Below, one piece after another: positions 1 through 5,377 of a DNA stretch of 5,862 nt. The notes under the pieces were generated by a model. That model made no database searches. It was not told the DNA's origin and saw only the letters and a list, made by a program, of their open reading frames with translations. How positions within the stretch are numbered: position 1 is the first letter of the stretch; every line of letters starts with the position of its first letter. Made by a program: the position numbers and the translations under genes. The stretch lies in the NCBI GenBank assembly GCA_030039135.1, contig JASHQN010000069.1:1-5862 (forward strand), written 5' to 3'. Origin of the DNA: Thermoplasmata archaeon (GTDB taxonomy: Archaea; Thermoplasmatota; Thermoplasmata; Lutacidiplasmatales; UBA184).

Positions 1-1056
1 CCGCTCCTTGAGCTTCTCGATCACCGCGGCTTTGCCCGTGTGCTTACCCAGGATCATGTTCCGGCGTGCCCCCACGACGTGAGGCTGAAGGGGCTCGTAG
101 GTGAGGGTGTGCGCGAGCACACCATGCGTGTGGATCCCGGCCTCGTGCGAGAACGCGTTGTACCCGACGAGCGCCTTGTTCGCCGCGACGGGGACGCCCG
201 ACAGTTCCTCGACGAGACGGCTCAGCTCCGTGAGCCGCTCCGTCCGGATCCCCGTGCGGACGCCGTAAAGGGCCTCGAGCGCGACCACGACTTCCTCGAG
301 CGAAGCGTTCCCCGCGCGCTCGCCGAGCCCGTTGACGCACACATGGGGGGCGCGAGCACCGCACTCGATCGCGCACAGCGTGTTCGCCGTCGCGAGCCCG
401 AAATCGTTGTGGCAGTGGACCGAGAGCTCCTTCGGGTGGACCCTGCGCTGGAATTCTTCGAGATACCATCGGAACGTCAGGGGGGTCATGATCCCCACGG
501 TGTCGGCGACAACGAGACGGTCCGCCCCGGCGTCCTGCACATCTCGGTAGAGACGCTCGACGAAATCGAAGGGCGCGCGCACGGTGTCCTCCGTCACGAA
601 GGCCACGTGTAGACCGGCCTCCTTCGCACGGCGGACGGAGGCGAGCGACGCGGCGTGGACCTGTTCCTCGGTCATCCGTAGCTTGTAGCGCAGGTGGACC
701 TGGCTCGCCGCCACGAAGATCGCAATGTGGGTGGCGCCGCTGTCGATCACCGCATCGACGTCGGTGGGCACGGTCCGTGCAGCCGCGAGGATGTCGGACT
801 TGAGGCCCGCGTGCGCGAGGAGCTCCACCGCCCGAGCCTCCTCGTCCGAAACGACCGGGATCCCGGCGTTGATGAGCGGGACCCCGATCTCAGAAAGCAG
901 CGTGGCGATGCGAAGCTTCTCTTCGGGGCTGAAGTGTACGCCCGGGGTCTGCTCGCCGTCCCGCAGCGTCTCGTCCCAGAAGACGACCGACCCTGGGATG
1001 CGCCGCTCGACCGCAGTTTCTGAGTGATAGTCCTCGACGAGGCGGCGCTCCGCCAT
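1..1056 (-). CDS. Homocitrate synthase / 2-isopropylmalate synthase family protein (3' end outside window)
   Basis: This enzyme of the DRE-TIM metallolyase superfamily would condense acetyl-CoA with a 2-oxoacid in the cytosol. The 352 residues visible start at ATG 1054-1056 and run off the left edge. Motifs seen in order: DETLRDGEQTPGV (residues 28-40, with R32 and D33 as the expected catalytic Arg and metal Asp), EDTVR (156-160), ADTVGIMTP (184-192), HCHNDFGLA (214-222, with metal ligands H214 and H216), NGLGERAGNASLEE (242-255) and FSHEAGIHTHG (302-312). The end of the visible part, LGKHTGK, is where short NifV/AksA-like members (about 380 residues) finish. Whether a LeuA-type regulatory domain follows cannot be seen. 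The HEAGIH and GKHTG blocks favour homocitrate synthase over leucine-type LeuA, but citramalate or isopropylmalate synthase remains possible. Residue 63 is Asn where many relatives have Glu. No Shine-Dalgarno sequence precedes the ATG, consistent with a leaderless mRNA. Family assignment is firm; substrate is inference. Confidence 0.9.
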   Translation of the reverse strand, partial: MAERRLVEDYHSETAVERRIPGSVVFWDETLRDGEQTPGVHFSPEEKLRIATLLSEIGVPLINAGIPVVSDEEARAVELLAHAGLKSDILAAARTVPTDVDAVIDSGATHIAIFVAASQVHLRYKLRMTEEQVHAASLASVRRAKEAGLHVAFVTEDTVRAPFDFVERLYRDVQDAGADRLVVADTVGIMTPLTFRWYLEEFQRRVHPKELSVHCHNDFGLATANTLCAIECGARAPHVCVNGLGERAGNASLEEVVVALEALYGVRTGIRTERLTELSRLVEELSGVPVAANKALVGYNAFSHEAGIHTHGVLAHTLTYEPLQPHVVGARRNMILGKHTGKAAVIEKLKER

Positions 1057-1080
1057 CGTTGCTTCTATCGGCCGCGGACC

Positions 1081-1086
1081 ATTAAT
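1081..1086 (-). promoter_or_regulatory. Weak TATA-like element for the leftward synthase gene
   Basis: ATTAAT is the only AT-rich patch upstream of the leftward ATG. Its centre lies about 28 bases from the A of the start codon at 1056, which is the spacing expected if transcription starts at or next to the ATG (leaderless). The match to the archaeal TATA consensus (TTTAWATA) is poor, so the assignment rests mainly on position. Confidence 0.35.
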
Positions 1087-1151
1087 GTTGGCGGCGCGGG
1101 GCGTGCGGCACGAGGGCACGTCGCGTCAATTCGTCTCGGCTGAGATGAGCT

Positions 1152-1159
1152 CTTAAATA
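1152..1159 (+). promoter_or_regulatory. TATA-like box for the korAB-tiaS operon
   Basis: CTTAAATA is a good match to the archaeal TATA box and stands out in GC-rich surroundings. Archaeal transcription starts about 22-27 bases downstream of the box, predicting a start near 1180 and a leader of roughly 30 bases before the korA ATG at 1213. No clear purine-rich BRE was seen just upstream. The rest of the 156-base divergent intergenic region (1057-1212) holds a 7-bp inverted repeat (listed separately) and no other convincing element. Confidence 0.6.
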
Positions 1160-1168
1160 GCCACCGGT

Positions 1169-1211
1169 GCTCGAACTGAGTACAAGTCGCATTCGACCTG
1201 TTTCTTCGAGC
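1169..1211. repeat. 7-bp inverted repeat flanking the predicted korA transcription start
   Basis: GCTCGAA (1169-1175) and TTCGAGC (1205-1211) are perfect reverse complements separated by 29 bases. A further TTCGA lies between them at 1192-1196. The right arm ends one base before the korA start codon, and the arms bracket the predicted transcription start. It could be an operator or chance: a 7-bp match somewhere in a region of this size is not improbable. Confidence 0.3.
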
Positions 1212-1212
1212 T

Positions 1213-3006
1213 ATGACCTCCCCTGCGAGCCGCGCGACCCCCGTTCCGGTCGAATCCGGTCCGAGCGAATCGCGTCCGCCGCTCGAGCTGGCCGACGTGA
1301 GCGTCATGATCGGTGGCCAGGGGGGAGACGGTACGCTGACGGTATCGGACCTTCTCGGTCGGTACTTCCGAAAATGCGGGCTCTACGTCTACACGTCGCG
1401 GAACGTGCTCTCTCGTATCCGAGGCGGCCACGCGGATGCGTCCGTACGCGCTTCTCGGGACCCGATCTCGGCGGTGAAGCCCCAAGTCGACGTCCTGGTC
1501 GCGTTCGACAACGAGGCGATCGAGATGGGCCGAGCGGAGCTATCGCCCGACGGGTTCATCCTCTACGATTCCACGAGCTTCCATTCCGAGATCCCGACCG
1601 CGGTCGGCTTTCCGTTCGCCACTCTCGTCGGGGGGCCTCTCGGCCAACCGATCTTCAAGAACACCGCGGCGTACGGCGCGCTGTCCGTCCTACTGGGCTT
1701 CGATCCCGCCAAGACACGCCAGGTCATCGAAGAGCGATTCAAGCGCCGGGGCGGAGAGGCCCTCGAGAAGAACCTGAAGGCGCTCGAGATCGGACGTCAC
1801 GCGGCGCTTGAGGCGCCGAACGTCGCCAACCGATACTCGGTGGTCGAAGGGGACGCCCACGATCTCATCCTGACTACGGGGAACCAGGCCGTCGCGCTCG
1901 GCTTCGTGGTCGGGGGCGGGCGCTTCTTCGCCGGGTATCCGATCACTCCCGCGACCGAGATCATGGAGTACCTCCAGCGCTACCTGCCGCCACTCGGCGG
2001 CGTCGTTCGCCAGGCCGAGGACGAGCTCGGGGCGGTGAACATGGTCCTGGGGGCCGCGTACGCTGGCGCGCGCGCCATGACGTCGACGAGCGGGCCGGGC
2101 CTTTCGCTCATGACCGAGGGGATCGGTCAGGCGGGTACCGCGGAGATCCCGATCCTCATCGCGGACTGCCAGCGAGTGGGCCCGAGCACCGGCCAACCGA
2201 CGCGGCACGAACAGTCGGATCTTTCCCACCTCGCGAACCTGGGACATGGGGAGTATCCCCGCTTCATCGTCTCGCCCGCAACCCCCGAGGACTGCTTCTC
2301 CCTGACCGTCGAGGCGCTGAACCTCGCCGAAAAATGGCGCGTGCCCGTCTTCCTTCTGCTCGACCAGGCCCTCTGCCAGAACACCGCGACGAGCCCAAGG
2401 TTCGATCTCAGCCGAGTCCACGTGGATCGTGGACGCCGCCTACGATCCGAGGAGGCGGCGTCGCTCACCGAGTACAAAGCCTACCGAATCACGGACGACG
2501 GAGTGAGTCCGTACGCTCCGCCCGGTACTCCGGGACTCTGGGCGGAGATCACGGGCAACGAGCACGACGAGTGGGGGCACGTTTCCGTGAACCCGGTCAA
2601 CCGCAACCGGATGATGAAGAAACGGATGGAAAAGATGGTCCTCGCCCGCGACGACCTCCCGCCGGCCCGACTCTTCGGCGACCCGGCCGCCAAGATCGGG
2701 TTCATCGGGTTTGGCAGCACCTCCGGTCCGATCCGGGAGTCTCAGTCGATCCTTGCGGCCCGCGGGATCCCCACGCGCTACTTCCAGGCCCGGACGGTCT
2801 ACCCGGTGCCGGTGCACGAGCTCGACCCGTTCTTGAAGGGGGTCGACGTGGCGTACGTGGTCGAGCACAATTACACGGGACAGTTCGCGCGGCTGGTGCG
2901 CGAGCATTTGCCCTGGCATCATGCGAAGCTGCGCTCGATCCTGAAGTACGACGGCTACTCGTTCCGCACCCCGCAGATCCTCGCGGGGGTCAAGGAGGTG
3001 TCGTAG
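1213..3006 (+). CDS. korA: 2-oxoacid:ferredoxin oxidoreductase, fused gamma-alpha subunit (probable 2-oxoglutarate type)
   Basis: With KorB this forms the cytosolic enzyme that converts a 2-oxoacid plus CoA to acyl-CoA, CO2 and reduced ferredoxin. At 597 residues it has the fused gamma-alpha layout of archaeal two-subunit enzymes (about 600-630 residues). The gamma domain is at about 29-200 and begins with VMIGGQGGDG (31-40). The alpha/pyrimidine-binding domain starts near 213 and carries YPITPATE (242-249), STSGPG (291-296) and GPSTGQPTRHEQSDL (323-337). The C-terminal domain is at about 495-597. T245 and R331 sit where Sulfolobus enzymes have the substrate-binding Thr and Arg. The chain has no iron-sulfur ferredoxin domain, as expected for this class. 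The ATG at 1213 suits the upstream TATA box. It lacks a Shine-Dalgarno sequence and gives a 28-residue Pro/Ser-rich extension before the conserved core; GTG 1297 is an alternative start. 2-oxoglutarate is the likely substrate, but pyruvate or broad specificity cannot be excluded. Confidence 0.92.
   Translation: MTSPASRATPVPVESGPSESRPPLELADVSVMIGGQGGDGTLTVSDLLGRYFRKCGLYVYTSRNVLSRIRGGHADASVRASRDPISAVKPQVDVLVAFDNEAIEMGRAELSPDGFILYDSTSFHSEIPTAVGFPFATLVGGPLGQPIFKNTAAYGALSVLLGFDPAKTRQVIEERFKRRGGEALEKNLKALEIGRHAALEAPNVANRYSVVEGDAHDLILTTGNQAVALGFVVGGGRFFAGYPITPATEIMEYLQRYLPPLGGVVRQAEDELGAVNMVLGAAYAGARAMTSTSGPGLSLMTEGIGQAGTAEIPILIADCQRVGPSTGQPTRHEQSDLSHLANLGHGEYPRFIVSPATPEDCFSLTVEALNLAEKWRVPVFLLLDQALCQNTATSPRFDLSRVHVDRGRRLRSEEAASLTEYKAYRITDDGVSPYAPPGTPGLWAEITGNEHDEWGHVSVNPVNRNRMMKKRMEKMVLARDDLPPARLFGDPAAKIGFIGFGSTSGPIRESQSILAARGIPTRYFQARTVYPVPVHELDPFLKGVDVAYVVEHNYTGQFARLVREHLPWHHAKLRSILKYDGYSFRTPQILAGVKEVS
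2994..3000 (+). promoter_or_regulatory. Strong Shine-Dalgarno site for korB
   Basis: GGAGGTG lies inside the last codons of korA, seven bases before the korB ATG at 3008. It is the strongest ribosome binding site in the window. It fixes the korB start and supports tight stoichiometric translation of the two subunits, whose genes are one base apart. Confidence 0.85.
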
Positions 3007-3007
3007 G

Positions 3008-3874
3008 ATGGTCCAGTCGGCGAAGCCGGTGCCCCCGATCTGGTGTCCCGGGTGCGGGGACTTCGGGCTCCTCGCCTCCGTCAAACGCGCGGCCGCCGAC
3101 CTGAAGATCCCCCCGCACAACCTCGTCCTCGTTGGGGGCATCGGGTGTTCGGGGTCGATCCACAACTTCCTCGAGGTCAACGGAATCCATGCCCTGCACG
3201 GTCGCCTCCTCGCGCAGGCGATCGGGGTCAAGCTCGCGAACCCGTCGCTCACGGTCGTCGCGGCGGGCGGGGACGGCGACGGGTACGCCATCGGGATGGG
3301 CCACTTCATGCACGCGTTCAAGAAGAACGCCTCGATCCTCTACATCGTCATGAACAACGAGACCTACGGTCTGACGAAGGGCCAACCTTCCCCCACGAGC
3401 CAACTGGGCTTTGAGGGGAACATCGAGGCGCCGTTCGATGCGATCCTCAGCGCGCTGTCGATCCCCGTTCCGAACTTCATCGCGCGGACGTTCTCCGGGG
3501 ATCCGAAGACGATGACCCAGATCCTCGAGGAGGCGATCCGGTTCAACCACGAGAACCGGGGGTTCGCGTTCGTGGAGGACCTCTCGCCGTGCGTCACGTA
3601 CAACGACACGTACAAGCTCTGGCGAGAGAAGGTCCTTGACGTCTCCAAGCTTCCGGGGTACGACCCGAGCGACCGCAAGACGATGTTCCGGCTCTACCTC
3701 GACACGCTCGAATCCGGGAAGATCCCGGTCGGGGTGATGCATCGGCCCAAGGACGCGGCGAAGGTCGGGCTCGAGGCGAAGCTCCTCGGCGATGCGGTAG
3801 GGCCCGCTCGCTCCGACATCTCGATCGACGCCAACCTGACGTCGTACGAGAAGCTGCTCGCCGCGGCCGTGTGA
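3008..3874 (+). CDS. korB: 2-oxoacid:ferredoxin oxidoreductase, beta subunit (thiamine diphosphate and 4Fe-4S binding)
   Basis: This is the catalytic partner of KorA. It binds thiamine diphosphate and one 4Fe-4S cluster that passes electrons to ferredoxin. It has 288 residues, usual for the family (about 280-310). The WCPGCGDFG block (12-20) gives C13 and C16, GIGCSG gives C47, and SPCVTY gives C195. Together these match the four cluster ligands of Sulfolobus beta subunits. HGRLLAQAIGVKLANP (64-79) and GGDGDGYAIG (87-96), followed by NNETYGLTKGQ (116-126), form the diphosphate/Mg site. L122 and K124 in GLTKGQ are conserved active-site positions. Ser50 occupies the place after CSG where Sulfolobus enzymes, as I recall, have a substrate-binding Lys. 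The start is set by the GGAGGTG site. The stop codon overlaps the GTG of tiaS (GTGA at 3871-3874). Family assignment is firm; 2-oxoglutarate as substrate is inferred. Confidence 0.93.
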   Translation: MVQSAKPVPPIWCPGCGDFGLLASVKRAAADLKIPPHNLVLVGGIGCSGSIHNFLEVNGIHALHGRLLAQAIGVKLANPSLTVVAAGGDGDGYAIGMGHFMHAFKKNASILYIVMNNETYGLTKGQPSPTSQLGFEGNIEAPFDAILSALSIPVPNFIARTFSGDPKTMTQILEEAIRFNHENRGFAFVEDLSPCVTYNDTYKLWREKVLDVSKLPGYDPSDRKTMFRLYLDTLESGKIPVGVMHRPKDAAKVGLEAKLLGDAVGPARSDISIDANLTSYEKLLAAAV

Positions 3875-5238
3875 CGCGGCGCGCTCCGCTCATCCCCCCC
3901 GGTGCCGTGAGCGGATCGGCGGGTGGGACGATCTGGATCGGCATCGACGACACGGACAGCCCCGAAGGCGGGTGCACGACGTGGGTCCTGAGCGAGCTCC
4001 TGCGGGAGTCGCGCATCGCGGGGATCGACCTCGTGGGCGAGCCCCGGCTCGTCCGGCTGAATCCGAACATTCCCTGGAAGACCCGCGGGAACGCCGCGCT
4101 CGCCGCCCGCTTCGGCTCCGGCCGGGGGGCGCGACGGCGGATCGGGGAGATCGACGGCCGACCCATCTGGGCGTTCGCCGAGGGCCGTGCGCCCGATCCC
4201 GATCTCGTCCGCCGATGGATCGACCGCGCGTGGAACTGCGTCCGACAGGTTGCGCGGTCCGAGAGCCCTGGGACCGACCCCGCCCTCGTTGCGGTCGATC
4301 ACCGGCTTCCGGCCGATCTTTACTGGAACGCGGTCCGGGACGTGGTACGACCGCAGGATGTCCGGACCGCGCTCGAGCGCGAAGGGGCCCTGGTCCGCAC
4401 GAGCGGCAGTGAACGGGGGATCGTCGGCGCCTCCGCGGCCATCGCGTGGCCCGGGACGCGGCGGACGTGGGAGCTGATCGCCTACCGGGAGCCGCAGCGG
4501 ATCGGCCGACCTCGCGTGGTCGACCCGACGAGCGTACGGTCGGCTCAGGCCTCGCACCCGGGGCTCTTCCTCTGTCACGATCCGCGCACTCGTCGCATGC
4601 TCGTTGCGCCCCACACGCCGTGTCCGATCCTCTTCGGCTTGCGCGCACGACGCCCGGAGGCGGCGCTGCGCGCTCGCCACAGCGTCCGTTCGGAGCCGGT
4701 CGACCGGTGGGTGCTCTTCCGGACGAACCAGGGAACGGGGGATCATTTGGGTCGCTGGACCGTCGAAGAGATTCGTCCGTACCGGTCCGCGATCGTGCCG
4801 GGAACGGTGGTCGCCGCCCCGGAGTTGCTCGAAGGCGGGCACGTCCGATTCCCGATCGAAGCGGCCGGGGGGGCGGTCCTGCGCTGCGTCGCGTTCGAGC
4901 CGACGAAGACCCTCCCTCGGGTCGCCCGCACGCTCGCGGTGGGGGACCGGGTGCTGGTGTGGGGGAGTCGGGGCCTGGCGCCGGGGTTGCGGCTCGAGGG
5001 GCTCGCACTCGTGCGTCTCAGCCCCGCCCGCTTCTCTCCCCGACCCCCCCGATGCCCTTCGTGCCGCCGAACGACCGACTCGCTCGGCTTCCGGCGGGGG
5101 TATCGATGTCCGGGGTGCCGTCGGAGATGGCCCCCCGAAGCGGCGACCTTGCGGCCACGCCCGACGTCCTACCCGGTGGGGGTCTACCACCCTACGCCGT
5201 CCGCTCGTCGCCACCTCGCCGTCCTCGGCCCGGAATGA
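3871..5238 (+). CDS. tiaS: tRNA(Ile2) 2-agmatinylcytidine synthetase TiaS
   Basis: TiaS uses ATP to attach agmatine to C34 of the CAU anticodon of tRNA(Ile2), making agmatidine so that the tRNA reads AUA instead of AUG. The 455-residue product shows the family blocks: GIDDTDSPEGGCTTW (24-38; catalytic Asp cluster D26, D27, D29, and T36 aligning with the Thr autophosphorylated in the A. fulgidus enzyme), LNPNIPWKTRGN (63-74), GIVGA (183-187), PHTPCPILFG (247-256), a NQGTGDHL block (286-293) at the start of the OB-fold region, and a C-terminal zinc ribbon with C395, C398, C413 and C416. The NQGT block has Gly290 where relatives usually have Asp. The GTG at 3871 overlaps korB by four bases, suggesting translational coupling. 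GTG 3907 is an alternative start nearer the usual N-terminus (443 residues, close to the roughly 420 typical). Neither start has a clear Shine-Dalgarno site. Confidence 0.93.
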   Translation: MTRRAPLIPPGAVSGSAGGTIWIGIDDTDSPEGGCTTWVLSELLRESRIAGIDLVGEPRLVRLNPNIPWKTRGNAALAARFGSGRGARRRIGEIDGRPIWAFAEGRAPDPDLVRRWIDRAWNCVRQVARSESPGTDPALVAVDHRLPADLYWNAVRDVVRPQDVRTALEREGALVRTSGSERGIVGASAAIAWPGTRRTWELIAYREPQRIGRPRVVDPTSVRSAQASHPGLFLCHDPRTRRMLVAPHTPCPILFGLRARRPEAALRARHSVRSEPVDRWVLFRTNQGTGDHLGRWTVEEIRPYRSAIVPGTVVAAPELLEGGHVRFPIEAAGGAVLRCVAFEPTKTLPRVARTLAVGDRVLVWGSRGLAPGLRLEGLALVRLSPARFSPRPPRCPSCRRTTDSLGFRRGYRCPGCRRRWPPEAATLRPRPTSYPVGVYHPTPSARRHLAVLGPE

Positions 5239-5245
5239 CCCGCGA

Positions 5246-5274
5246 GGCCGCACCCGCGCGGCCCGAGCCTTTTT
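5246..5274 (+). terminator. Hairpin plus T-tract terminator after tiaS
   Basis: GGCCGC (5246-5251) pairs with GCGGCC (5258-5263) across a six-base loop. Six bases later comes TTTTT (5270-5274), the longest T run in the window. It starts eight bases after the tiaS stop codon. Archaeal termination depends mostly on T tracts, so the hairpin may be incidental. The same TTTTTGAA patch could also act as a poor TATA element for the following gene. Confidence 0.5.
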
Positions 5275-5365
5275 GAACCGCGGCTCGGTATGTACGAGAC
5301 GCGGGTGGAACGACGCCCCGTCCCCCTCGGGGTCCGCCGGGCTCGGGGTGGTTCGTCGGGAAGCC

Positions 5366-5371
5366 AGGGAG
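5366..5371 (+). promoter_or_regulatory. Probable ribosome binding site for the zinc-ribbon gene
   Basis: AGGGAG lies six bases before GTG 5378 and partially matches the archaeal Shine-Dalgarno consensus. It favours this start over the upstream in-frame GTG at 5348. The 139-base stretch between tiaS and this GTG contains the terminator and no other gene that I can support. Confidence 0.45.
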
Positions 5372-5377
5372 CGGTCG

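Noticed and set aside
40..612. A 190-residue plus-strand open frame
   Set aside because: It lies antisense to the homocitrate synthase family gene, whose motifs are unambiguous on the minus strand.
1690..2421. A 243-residue minus-strand open frame inside korA
   Set aside because: Antisense shadow of korA with no domain signature; korA motifs run continuously through it.
2440..3321. A 293-residue minus-strand open frame across the korA-korB junction
   Set aside because: Spans the junction of two real genes antisense to both; no motif and shadow-like composition.
3694..5253. A 519-residue open frame on the minus strand opposite tiaS and the end of korB
   Set aside because: It is antisense to two well-supported genes, has Arg/Pro-rich composition typical of shadow frames in GC-rich DNA, and shows no recognisable motif.
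5235..5276. A 13-codon reading frame (ATG 5235) overlapping the tiaS stop codon
   Set aside because: No ribosome binding site, and it covers the terminator hairpin; the ATGA overlap is most likely coincidental.
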